Shown here piece after piece: positions 8,290 to 15,145 of a stretch of DNA of 64,000 nt. The position numbers and the translations under genes are program-made. The notes beneath the pieces are model-generated. The model saw only the letters and a program-made list of their open reading frames with translations, was not told where the DNA came from and made no database searches. The stretch is from Ferruginibacter sp. (GTDB lineage Bacteria; Bacteroidota; Bacteroidia; Chitinophagales; Chitinophagaceae), in the NCBI GenBank assembly GCA_016786725.1, contig JAEUVU010000010.1, positions 1 through 64,000 on the forward strand, given 5' to 3'. The stretch's first letter is position 1; every line of letters begins with the position of its first letter.

Positions 8290-9189
8290 ATGCAACCAAC
8301 GCTTTTAATTTTAGCAGCAGGAATGGCCAGCCGCTACGGCAGTATGAAACAAACCGAAGGATTTGGCCCCAGTGGCGAAACCATTATGGATTACTCCATT
8401 TACGATGCTATCAGGGCGGGTTTTGGCAAAGTGGTTTTCATCATCCGTAAAGATTTTGCAGAAAGCTTTAAAGCCAGTTTTGAACCCAAACTTGCCGGCA
8501 AAATTAAAACCGAATATGTGTACCAGGAAATGGATTCTTATTTAAACGGATTGCAGGTGCCTGAAGACAGAACCAAACCCTGGGGAACCGGCCATGCTGT
8601 GCTTTGTGCAAAGGAAGTGGTTAAAGAGCCTTTTGCTGTTATTAATGCGGATGATTATTATGGTGTGGATGCTTTTGTAAAAGCTGCCGGGTTTTTAAAC
8701 AATGCCTGTAACGAAAAACACTATGCCATTATTGGTTATGAATTAGACAGGACTTTAAGCGACCATGGATCAGTAAGCCGGGGCGTTTGCCAGGTAGATG
8801 AAAACAATAAGCTGGTGAGCATTAAAGAAAGAACAAAAATCTACAAAGAAAACGGTGTGATCACTTATGAAGATGAAGGAGGTAAACATGCAGTTTCTTC
8901 CGATTCGAGTGTATCTATGAATTTCTGGGGCTTTCATCAAAATATGTTTGAGAGAACAGAAAAACTGTTTCATGAATTTGTGAAAGCCAATACAGAAAAT
9001 ATAAAAGCCGAATTTTTCATTCCCATCATTGCTGAAGATTTTATGGAAACCCAGGGCGGGCATATCAGTGTTATCCCCACTTCATCGCAATGGTTTGGCG
9101 TAACCTACAAAGAAGATGCACCTGTAGTTAAGGCCAGTGTAGATAAGCTGGTTGCTGATGAAGTGTATCCTGCATCACTGTGGCAATAA
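8290..9189 (+). CDS. Sugar-nucleotidyltransferase-like protein (NTP_transferase family)
   Basis: A 299-residue nucleotidyltransferase of the GlmU/RmlA N-terminal fold. The nucleotide-binding loop LILAAGMASRYGSMKQ lies at 6-21, with KPWGTGHAVLCAKE and the metal-binding segment FAVINADDYYG downstream. Such proteins make NDP-sugars or related activated metabolites; the sugar cannot be deduced. This subfamily is widespread in Bacteroidota as a stand-alone gene. It is monocistronic here: it has its own TAnnTTTG box and a strong terminator 14 bp after the stop. Confidence 0.8.
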   Translation: MQPTLLILAAGMASRYGSMKQTEGFGPSGETIMDYSIYDAIRAGFGKVVFIIRKDFAESFKASFEPKLAGKIKTEYVYQEMDSYLNGLQVPEDRTKPWGTGHAVLCAKEVVKEPFAVINADDYYGVDAFVKAAGFLNNACNEKHYAIIGYELDRTLSDHGSVSRGVCQVDENNKLVSIKERTKIYKENGVITYEDEGGKHAVSSDSSVSMNFWGFHQNMFERTEKLFHEFVKANTENIKAEFFIPIIAEDFMETQGGHISVIPTSSQWFGVTYKEDAPVVKASVDKLVADEVYPASLWQ

Positions 9190-9202
9190 AGTAACTGCAT
9201 AA

Positions 9203-9237
9203 AAAAAGCTGTCTGGCCTTGGGCGAGACAGCTTTTT
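9203..9237. terminator. Bidirectional intrinsic terminator
   Basis: AAAAAGCTGTCT (9203-9214) and AGACAGCTTTTT (9226-9237) form a perfect 12-bp stem with an 11-nt loop. T runs leave on both strands, between two convergent genes. Confidence 0.9.
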
Positions 9238-9256
9238 AATAGTCTTCCGGGATAAA

Positions 9257-10357
9257 TCAGTTTCCTACCACCATAAACACAAAATCTTCCATTTTCTTCA
9301 CCTGCTGTTCCCTGTCTAATCCACGTAACGCTGTATTGGATGGTAATTTGATGTTAACTGTATCTCCTGAATTCTTTACAGCTTCTATCAGTTTATAAAT
9401 ATTTTTTGATTTGGCAGCAAACACAACGCCATCTGCTGTTGAATTTTTTGACGTGATGATACCGATGATCTCTCCCTTTTTATTTAAAACCGGACCGCCG
9501 CTGTTACCAGGGTTAACCGATACCGAAACCTGGTATGCAGTAGAATCACCCTCGTTACCTGATTTGGCACTCAAATATCCTTCGCCATAAACTATTTCTT
9601 TACGTGGGTAACCGAGTGTAAAGATCTGTTCGCCTAAATTGGAATTACCTTTGTTGATAGAATAAGGTATGTTGCTGATGGTTTTAAATGCAGTGTCGTT
9701 GATCTTTAAAACAGCCAGGTCAGCATTGTTATCAGTATAAACAGTTTGGGCAGAAAAATATTCGCCTTTGTTATTACCCACATAGATCGTTTTAAGCCGG
9801 TTTACTACGTGGGCATTGGTAACGATGAAGCCTTTGCCATCAATTAAAAAACCGGTAGCCCTGAAACCCGGATTAGGATTAGGGTTATGCTTAATACCCG
9901 TGTTGTCGTTTATGGAATTTTTTATTGAAGCAACATCCTTCTCTGTTTTATTGACCTTGGCCATTAAATCAGTAATATCACTTTTCTCTACCTTATTATT
10001 ATAAGTACTTATAACGGCAGTTGTAACAATAGAAACAATACCTGCTATAGAAGCTGCCACAGCAATACTGCGTTTGTATTTTTTCCAGAGAAAAACAACT
10101 TTGGCTTTGCCGGTCAGTTGTTTTTTGGCAATGATACCTTCTTCGGTGAGTTTATTTTCAACCTCGTATAAATTATGTTTAAAGGCTTTAATACCGGCCT
10201 GCTTATCCAACTCGTTAAATAAAAAAGTATGCTCTACTACCAGTTGATCAATATCAGGGTTCTTTTTTCGTATCTCCTCAAAAAAGGTACTTTCCTGCTG
10301 GTTCATTTCGCCTTTCAGGTAGCGCTCAACGGTTTCTATCAGTAATATTTCGTCCAT
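9257..10357 (-). CDS. Membrane-anchored trypsin-like (HtrA-type) serine protease with anti-sigma-like N-terminus
   Basis: Three parts are visible in 366 residues. The cytoplasmic N-terminus (about 1-95, IETVERYLKGEMNQQE...FFEEI) resembles the N-domain of Bacteroidota anti-sigma proteins. A single membrane helix lies at about 98-117. The rest is a periplasmic chymotrypsin-fold protease with triad H183 (VTNAHVV), D213 (NNADLAVLKI) and S286 (NPGNSGGP). A PNPNPNP linker joins membrane and protease. No PDZ domain follows, unlike DegP/DegS. It starts 2 bp after the ECF sigma gene, so it is translated with it and probably controls it. The anti-sigma role is inferred from resemblance and gene order. 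Confidence 0.85.
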   Translation of the reverse strand: MDEILLIETVERYLKGEMNQQESTFFEEIRKKNPDIDQLVVEHTFLFNELDKQAGIKAFKHNLYEVENKLTEEGIIAKKQLTGKAKVVFLWKKYKRSIAVAASIAGIVSIVTTAVISTYNNKVEKSDITDLMAKVNKTEKDVASIKNSINDNTGIKHNPNPNPGFRATGFLIDGKGFIVTNAHVVNRLKTIYVGNNKGEYFSAQTVYTDNNADLAVLKINDTAFKTISNIPYSINKGNSNLGEQIFTLGYPRKEIVYGEGYLSAKSGNEGDSTAYQVSVSVNPGNSGGPVLNKKGEIIGIITSKNSTADGVVFAAKSKNIYKLIEAVKNSGDTVNIKLPSNTALRGLDREQQVKKMEDFVFMVVGN

Positions 10358-10359
10358 AA

Positions 10360-10926
10360 TTAATTCCCGTTTTTATATTGTGCAAAAAACAGTTTCTTCA
10401 AACGTACCAGGCATTTATACTTTTGGGTTTTGGCATTATCTGCATTGGTGTACCCAAAATCTGCCGCTATTTCCTGCATGTTCTTTTTTTGTAAATAATA
10501 GGCGTCTAATAAACTTTTACAGGGTTCGCCTATTTTATTCATCGCCTTTTCCATTAAAATAAAATCGGCATTGTGTTTTTCGTGCAGTTCCAGGTCTTCC
10601 TCTACTGCCACAGTTTCTTCCACATTTTCAACCAGGCTGCCGTACCGCTGTAACTGGGTCAGTCTTTTTAGCCAAAGCCGCCTGCAAACCGAATAAATAT
10701 AAGTTTTAAGCAGGCAGTTGAGCTCAAAATTCCCGGAAACTGCTTTTTCATATATAACGATCATCGCTTCCTGAAAAATATCCCTCGCCTCGTCGCTGTT
10801 GCCGTTGTTGTTCAGTATAAACGATTGAATAACAGGGTAGTTATCACGATAAATGGCTTCAACCACTGTTCTGTCGTTGAGGGCCAAACCCTCCAGCAAC
10901 TGCTTTTCCTGTTCTAAATTACTCAC
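10360..10926 (-). CDS. ECF RNA polymerase sigma factor
   Basis: A 188-residue sigma-70 family factor of the extracytoplasmic-function type. Region 2 is recognisable at about 25-95 (ARDIFQEAMIVIYEKA, and the region around YIYSVCRRLWLKRL). Region 4 lies near the C-terminus (MQEIAADFGYTNADNAKTQKYKC), as a helix-turn-helix. It is followed 2 bp later by the anchored protease gene, its likely partner. Upstream it carries the same bipartite motif found before the divergent lipoprotein, which predicts autoregulation. Confidence 0.88.
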   Translation of the reverse strand: MSNLEQEKQLLEGLALNDRTVVEAIYRDNYPVIQSFILNNNGNSDEARDIFQEAMIVIYEKAVSGNFELNCLLKTYIYSVCRRLWLKRLTQLQRYGSLVENVEETVAVEEDLELHEKHNADFILMEKAMNKIGEPCKSLLDAYYLQKKNMQEIAADFGYTNADNAKTQKYKCLVRLKKLFFAQYKNGN

Positions 10927-10940
10927 CTGCTATATATTTA

Positions 10941-10969
10941 TTAATACGTTTTGCACCCATTTGTAACCC
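10941..10969 (-). promoter_or_regulatory. Predicted ECF-dependent promoter of the sigma operon
   Basis: Read on the minus strand, GGGTTAC (10969-10963), a 14-bp spacer and CGTATTAA (10948-10941) precede the sigma gene start by 15 bp. The divergent lipoprotein gene has the same layout with GGTATAAA. The 21 bp from the first G of the -35 to the -10 fits ECF promoters generally. It is a prediction from the repeated motif. Confidence 0.6.
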
Positions 10970-11003
10970 TAAAACAGCGAAAATAAACTTTTTAAAAAAA
11001 TAT

Positions 11004-11032
11004 GGGTTACCTTTTCCCGATCCCGGTATAAA
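11004..11032 (+). promoter_or_regulatory. Predicted ECF-dependent promoter of the small lipoprotein
   Basis: GGGTTAC (11004-11010), 14 bp, then GGTATAAA (11025-11032). It mirrors the motif on the opposite strand in front of the sigma gene, with identical spacing, and lies about 40 bp before the lipoprotein start codon. Confidence 0.6.
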
Positions 11033-11071
11033 TATCAAATTATAATTTTAAAACTTAAACAAAAACACAAA

Positions 11072-11260
11072 ATGAAAAAAGTAATCTTAGCTTTAGCAAT
11101 CGTATCTGTATCTTTTGCTGCTTGTAACGATTCTGCAAAAACAGAAGAACCAAAAACTGATACAGCTGTTGCTGCTCCAGTTGTAGTTGATACAGCTGCT
11201 CCAGTTGTTCCGGTTGATACTACTAAACCAGCTACTCCTGCTGATACAACTAAGAAGTAA
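11072..11260 (+). CDS. Small putative lipoprotein, Val/Pro/Asp-Thr rich
   Basis: A 62-residue protein with a signal peptide and lipobox (SVSFAAC, Cys18). The mature part is a low-complexity chain of Thr, Ala, Val, Pro and Asp-Thr-Thr repeats with no fold expected. No function is recognised; a spacer or envelope-anchored tail is possible. It is divergent from the ECF sigma gene and carries the same bipartite promoter motif, so it is a predicted regulon member. A strong intrinsic terminator follows, so the transcript is a single gene. Confidence 0.75.
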   Translation: MKKVILALAIVSVSFAACNDSAKTEEPKTDTAVAAPVVVDTAAPVVPVDTTKPATPADTTKK

Positions 11261-11329
11261 GTTAGTACCCGGCCCGAAGCTTGTTTTAAAGCCGGAGATA
11301 AAAATTTTTAAATGACAAGCAATCATATT

Positions 11330-11363
11330 TTGCCCCGCTTATTTATAAGCGGGGCAATTTTTT
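11330..11363 (+). terminator. Intrinsic terminator after the small lipoprotein
   Basis: TTGCCCCGCTT (11330-11340) pairs with AAGCGGGGCAA (11347-11357), followed by six T residues. It insulates the aromatic operon from the lipoprotein transcript. Confidence 0.92.
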
Positions 11364-11391
11364 GCCAGATAGATAAGAAACATTACTTTTG
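11361..11391 (+). promoter_or_regulatory. Predicted promoter of the aromatic operon leader
   Basis: TTTG (11361-11364), a 19-bp spacer and TACTTTTG (11384-11391) give an ideal Bacteroidota TTTG-N19-TAnnTTTG promoter. The ATG of the leader peptide is only 7 nt further on, so the mRNA would start almost at that codon (nearly leaderless translation). Confidence 0.7.
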
Positions 11392-11398
11392 ATTTGAA

Positions 11399-11473
11399 AT
11401 GAAAGCAAAAAACACAAATACCTGGTTTTATTACAGCTATTATTTTATTAATAGGCCGGGGGCTTTGTTATAA
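11399..11473 (+). CDS. Aromatic leader peptide of the tyrA operon attenuator
   Basis: A 24-codon ORF, ATG 11399 to TAA 11473. Its centre reads WFYYSYYF: one Trp, two Phe and four Tyr among eight codons (11423-11446). This is far beyond chance for a short ORF and is the signature of a transcription-attenuation leader. It sits between an ideal promoter and a rho-independent terminator placed directly before tyrA, the first gene of an aromatic biosynthesis operon. Ribosome stalling at Tyr/Phe codons would report low charged tRNA. The codons just after the aromatic run encode the strand that can open the terminator. The leader is a confident reading; regulation is inferred. Confidence 0.85.
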   Translation: MKAKNTNTWFYYSYYFINRPGALL

Positions 11474-11512
11474 ACTGAATTGTAAACAGACTAACATAAA
11501 CTTTCCCCCGCC
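11437..11512 (+). promoter_or_regulatory. Antiterminator and pause-hairpin segments of the tyrA leader
   Basis: CTATTA (11437-11442) and TAATAG (11449-11454) can form a weak pause hairpin inside the leader ORF. GG-C-CGGGGG (11454-11462) can pair with CCCCCGCC (11505-11512), giving eight pairs with one bulged C. That pairing uses the left arm of the terminator and so excludes it. A ribosome stalled in the aromatic codons leaves 11454-11462 free, while one reaching the stop codon at 11471 covers it. The geometry matches classical attenuation. Confidence 0.7.
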
Positions 11513-11535
11513 AAAACCGGGGGATTTTTAATTTT
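11504..11535 (+). terminator. Attenuator terminator before tyrA
   Basis: TCCCCCG (11504-11510) pairs with CGGGGGA (11518-11524) around a 7-nt loop, followed by TTTTTAATTTT. The T tract ends two bases before the tyrA ATG at 11538. A terminator placed between a promoter and its own first gene is only useful if it is conditional. Confidence 0.85.
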
Positions 11536-11537
11536 AT

Positions 11538-12377
11538 ATGACAGTAACAGTAATTGGTACGGGGCTTATAGGATGCTCTCTGGCAAACAGGCTTAAGGAA
11601 ACTGGTTTTGCAAATAAAATAACAGGAGTAGATAAAAACCCTGAGAATGTGCAGGCTGCTTTGAAATTGGGCTGGATTGATGAAACCTGCACTTTGGATG
11701 AGGCTATACAACAAAGTGAACTCATCATTATTGCCGTACCTGTGGATGCCACGCTTGAATTGCTGCCGGATCTGCTGGGTAAATTAGATAAACAGGTTTT
11801 AATGGACGTGGGCTCAACCAAAGAAACTATATGTGCTTCGGTGTTAAATAATGAAAAACGTGGAAGGTTTGTGGCAACGCACCCTATGTGGGGAACTGAA
11901 AAAGACGGACCAGAAGCTGTTGTAAAAGATGCCTTTAAAGGAAGGGTTGCCGTAATCTGCGAAAAGGAGAAAACAGATGAAGATGCATTGCAACTGGTGG
12001 AAAGCCTGTACAGCATCATTGGTATGCAACTGGTTTATATGGATGCTGCCATACACGATGTGCATGCCGCCTATGTGAGCCATATATCGCATATTGCTTC
12101 CTATGCACTCTCATTAACCGTTCTGGAAAAGGAAAAAGAAGAGGATGCTATTTTTGAACTGGCCAGCGGGGGGTTTGAAAGTACAGTGCGTTTGGCAAAA
12201 AGCAACCCCGCCATGTGGGTGCCTATTTTTAAGCAAAACAAAGAAAATGTGCTGGATGTTTTAAATGAACATATTGTACAGTTGCGGAAGATAAAGAGTT
12301 GCCTTGAAAAAGATAACTATACATATCTGCAGGAACTGATTGCAGATGCCAATAAAATCAAAAGAATTTTGAAATAA
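11538..12377 (+). CDS. tyrA: Prephenate dehydrogenase
   Basis: TyrA oxidatively decarboxylates prephenate to 4-hydroxyphenylpyruvate, the committed step to tyrosine. The 279-residue protein starts with an NAD-binding Rossmann motif GTGLIGCSLA (7-16). It contains DVGSTKETI and the conserved ATHPMWGTEKDGPEAV segment (about residues 112-127), followed by the all-helical dimerisation domain. There is no ACT or chorismate-mutase domain, so feedback is not by that route. It is the first structural gene after the aromatic leader peptide and attenuator, and the head of the tyrA-GNAT-aroF/CM-aroB-aroA-aroC operon. Confidence 0.92.
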   Translation: MTVTVIGTGLIGCSLANRLKETGFANKITGVDKNPENVQAALKLGWIDETCTLDEAIQQSELIIIAVPVDATLELLPDLLGKLDKQVLMDVGSTKETICASVLNNEKRGRFVATHPMWGTEKDGPEAVVKDAFKGRVAVICEKEKTDEDALQLVESLYSIIGMQLVYMDAAIHDVHAAYVSHISHIASYALSLTVLEKEKEEDAIFELASGGFESTVRLAKSNPAMWVPIFKQNKENVLDVLNEHIVQLRKIKSCLEKDNYTYLQELIADANKIKRILK

Positions 12378-12379
12378 TT

Positions 12380-12419
12380 TTTTTGCATGGTCTTACGGCT
12401 TCGTCTGGCCATGCAAAAA
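12380..12419. repeat. Palindromic element, TNACG...CGTCT loop family (copy 1)
   Basis: TTTTTGCATGGTC (12380-12392) pairs with GGCCATGCAAAAA (12407-12419), with one G-T pair, around the 14-nt loop TTACGGCTTCGTCT. It lies three bases after the tyrA stop. The loop resembles those at 12866-12879 and 40266-40315 while the stems differ. Confidence 0.8.
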
Positions 12420-12437
12420 GAAAGCAATCTTTAAAAG

Positions 12438-12881
12438 ATGATTTACCGGCAGGCAGAAATTGATGATATCGCCCAGATACAGTTTGTGAGAAATGCTGTA
12501 AAGGAAAACCGTTTATCAGACCCGGCGCTGGTACCTGACAGGGATGTTGAGGAGTATATGACTAAAAGGGGCAGGGGATGGGTTTGTGAAGCTGATAATA
12601 AAATAGTGGGCTTTGCCATTGTTGACCTGGTTGAAAATAATGTGTGGGCGCTTTTTGTGCACCCCGATTTTGAAGCCAGGGGTATTGGTAAAAAGCTGCA
12701 CCGGATAATGATGGACTGGTATTTTTTGCATACCAAAGAAAAAATATGGCTGGGTACAGACCCTGACAGCAGGGCTTATGAATTTTATAAGATGCAGGGC
12801 TGGAAGGAAGCTGGCAATCATGGAAAGATGGAGCGAAAATTCGAAATGGATTTTGAAACATGGTCTCACGGCCACGTCTGA
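12438..12881 (+). CDS. GNAT family N-acetyltransferase within the aromatic operon
   Basis: A 147-residue single-domain GNAT protein. Motif A is LFVHPDFEARGIGKKLHRIM, and the late motif AYEFYKMQGWKEAG is also typical. It lies between tyrA and the DAHP synthase gene on the same strand, but nothing ties its substrate to aromatic synthesis. The C-terminal codons, including the final ETWSHGHV and the stop, are encoded by a 14-bp-stem palindromic repeat (12852-12893). The natural C-terminus was therefore probably replaced or extended by that element. Confidence 0.85.
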   Translation: MIYRQAEIDDIAQIQFVRNAVKENRLSDPALVPDRDVEEYMTKRGRGWVCEADNKIVGFAIVDLVENNVWALFVHPDFEARGIGKKLHRIMMDWYFLHTKEKIWLGTDPDSRAYEFYKMQGWKEAGNHGKMERKFEMDFETWSHGHV

Positions 12882-12893
12882 CCATGTTTCAAA
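12852..12893. repeat. Palindromic element, TNACG...CGTCT loop family (copy 2, forms a gene 3' end)
   Basis: TTTGAAACATGGTC (12852-12865) and GACCATGTTTCAAA (12880-12893) form a perfect 14-bp stem around TCACGGCCACGTCT. The loop and right arm carry the TGA stop (12879-12881) of the GNAT gene. Confidence 0.9.
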
Positions 12894-12908
12894 CGCTGAG
12901 CTAAAATT

Positions 12909-12958
12909 CCATACTTCGACTTCGCTCAGTATGGGCAATCCTTCGACTTCGCTCAGGA
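12909..12958. repeat. Pair of TCGACTTCGCTC-loop palindromic repeats
   Basis: Unit 1 is CCATACT / TCGACTTCGCTC / AGTATGG (12909-12934). Unit 2 is TCCT / TCGACTTCGCTC / AGGA (12939-12958). The loop is identical while the stems differ but stay complementary. Similar pairs occur in aroA and at 48187-48237. Confidence 0.9.
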
Positions 12959-13012
12959 CCACGAAATGCTAATAGAAATACCAAAAGCTGGTAACATAAA
13001 ACTAATTTTACA

Positions 13013-14101
13013 ATGCAAACAGAACTTGAAACGATGAAAGATTTAATGCAGGAAAAATGGAACAAGCGGCCATTGATTATAAGCGGTCCTTGCAGCGCCG
13101 AAACAGAAGAGCAGGTAATTGAAACAGCAACACGCCTTGCCAAAACAGGTAAAGTAGATGTGCTGCGTGCCGGTATCTGGAAACCACGAACAAAACCAGG
13201 TATGTTTGAAGGAAATGGTATTGTTGCGCTGCCCTGGCTGGCAAAAGCAAAACAGCTGACTGGCCTGCCGATTACCGTAGAAGTGGCTACTGCAAAGCAT
13301 GTGGAAGATGCATTGAAGTTTGGTGTGGATATGCTTTGGATAGGAGCCAGAACAACTGTCAATCCCTTCAGTGTGCAGGAAGTTGCTGATGCTTTAAGAG
13401 GCGTTGATATACCGGTATTGATAAAAAATCCTATCAACCCCGACCTGGAATTGTGGAGCGGCGGAATTGAACGCCTGCAAAAAGTTGGTGTAAAACAGGT
13501 TGGTATGATACACCGGGGATTTTCATCTTACGGTAATACCGAGTTCAGGAATGCACCCATGTGGCACCTGCCCATTGAAATGAAAAGAAGGTATAACAAT
13601 ATGCCGCTCATCTGCGATCCATCGCATATTTGTGGTAACCGCAGCATGCTGCAATCGGTTGCTCAAAAAAGCATTGATCTTGATTTTGACGGGCTGATGC
13701 TGGAAAGCCATATTGACCCCGATAATGCCTGGAGCGATGCCAAACAGCAGGTAACGCCGGAGCGGTTACTGGAACTGCTTGATGATCTTGTTTGGCGCAA
13801 TGAAAGTACTACTGAGCAGGAATTCATCAGTGCACTTATAACTTTGCGTGAACAGATTAACCAGGTAGATGATGAACTGCTTACTTTGCTGGGGCAGCGT
13901 ATGAAACTGTCTGACAAAATAGGCGAATACAAAAAGAACAACAACATTACCATTTTACAAACCAACCGGTGGAACGATATTTTAGAAAGGGCTTATAAAA
14001 AAGGCGATGCTCTTGGGTTGACAAAAGAATTCATCACCAAATATTTTGATGCGGTTCACCTGGAAAGTATTCATCACCAGAATAAAGTAATGAACTCCTG
14101 A
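13013..14101 (+). CDS. Bifunctional DAHP synthase / chorismate mutase (AroQ type)
   Basis: The enzyme performs the first shikimate step (PEP + erythrose-4-phosphate to DAHP) and the chorismate-to-prephenate rearrangement. Residues about 1-265 are a DAHP synthetase family barrel (ISGPCSAET, LRAGIWKPRTKPG, KNPINPDLELWSG, CDPSHICGN). Residues about 270-355 are an all-helical type II chorismate mutase (LITLREQINQVDDELLTLLGQ). This two-domain fusion is usual in Bacteroidota. It is the third gene of the operon, about 130 bp after the GNAT gene; the gap holds two palindromic elements. Confidence 0.92.
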   Translation: MQTELETMKDLMQEKWNKRPLIISGPCSAETEEQVIETATRLAKTGKVDVLRAGIWKPRTKPGMFEGNGIVALPWLAKAKQLTGLPITVEVATAKHVEDALKFGVDMLWIGARTTVNPFSVQEVADALRGVDIPVLIKNPINPDLELWSGGIERLQKVGVKQVGMIHRGFSSYGNTEFRNAPMWHLPIEMKRRYNNMPLICDPSHICGNRSMLQSVAQKSIDLDFDGLMLESHIDPDNAWSDAKQQVTPERLLELLDDLVWRNESTTEQEFISALITLREQINQVDDELLTLLGQRMKLSDKIGEYKKNNNITILQTNRWNDILERAYKKGDALGLTKEFITKYFDAVHLESIHHQNKVMNS

Positions 14102-14116
14102 TCTAAAGCAACCAAC

Positions 14117-15145
14117 ATGCATAAAGCTGAATATACTTTTTCGCAAAAAAAGGTAAGCTGTTATTTTGATGCTGATTTTTCTGCCATAGAAGAATTGGTG
14201 AATGATGCACCTATAGTGATTGTTACAGATGAAAATGTTTTTACGCAGCATGAAACAAAATTATCAGCTTACCCGGTTATAAAATTTGCTGCCGGGGAAG
14301 AATTTAAAAATCAAAGAACGGTAGATGATATTATTGGGCAGTTGATAAAATTAGATGCCCATAAAAACACAATGCTGGTGGGTGTTGGCGGCGGTGTAGT
14401 TACAGATGTTACGGGTTATGTGGCAGCTGTGTACATGCGTGGAATAAAATTTGGCCTTGTTCCCACTTCCATTCTGGCAATGGTAGATGCGGCGATAGGT
14501 GGCAAGAACGGGATTGATGTGGGTGTTTATAAAAATATGATTGGCACCATCCGCCAGCCTGAATTTATTTTTTACGATTACAGTTTTTTAAAAACCCTGC
14601 CTGTTAAAGAATGGGTGAATGGTTTTGCAGAAGTTATAAAACATGCCTGTATAAAAGATGAACTGCTTTTTAAAGTGCTGGAAAAATATTCGCTGCACGA
14701 ATACCAGGCCGACAGTACGTTGATAGCCGACCTGATTGAAAAAAACGTTGCAATAAAAACCGGTATCGTAACCAATGACGAGTTTGAAAATGGGGAACGT
14801 AAATTGCTGAACTTTGGCCACACTATTGGCCATGCAATAGAGAACCTGCATGGCATACCTCATGGCCATGCTGTAAGTATCGGCATGATAGCAGCCTGCA
14901 ACTTATCGGTACAGTTAAATAATTTTCATGCTGATGATGCTGCAAAGATTGTAAAACTTCTAACCCGGTACCACCTGCCCGTTGATGTGGAAACAGACCA
15001 CGCAAGGGTGTTTGAGGTTTTAAAGATGGATAAGAAAAGAAGCGGTGATGGTATGAATTTTATACTCCTGAACGCTATCGGCAAAGCCGGAATAAAATAT
15101 ATAAGCCTGTTTGACCTTGAAAAGCATTTTAAAGAAATATTGTAG
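14117..15145 (+). CDS. aroB: 3-dehydroquinate synthase
   Basis: AroB converts DAHP to 3-dehydroquinate using NAD and a divalent metal. The 342-residue protein shows VGVGGGVVTDVTGYVAAVYM (NAD loop), the lysine-containing segment AAIGGKNGIDVGVYKNMIG, and the metal ligands in GFAEVIKHACI and LLNFGHTIGHAIE. It starts 16 bp after the DAHP synthase gene and its stop overlaps the aroA start by one base (TAGTG), so translation is probably coupled. Confidence 0.94.
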   Translation: MHKAEYTFSQKKVSCYFDADFSAIEELVNDAPIVIVTDENVFTQHETKLSAYPVIKFAAGEEFKNQRTVDDIIGQLIKLDAHKNTMLVGVGGGVVTDVTGYVAAVYMRGIKFGLVPTSILAMVDAAIGGKNGIDVGVYKNMIGTIRQPEFIFYDYSFLKTLPVKEWVNGFAEVIKHACIKDELLFKVLEKYSLHEYQADSTLIADLIEKNVAIKTGIVTNDEFENGERKLLNFGHTIGHAIENLHGIPHGHAVSIGMIAACNLSVQLNNFHADDAAKIVKLLTRYHLPVDVETDHARVFEVLKMDKKRSGDGMNFILLNAIGKAGIKYISLFDLEKHFKEIL

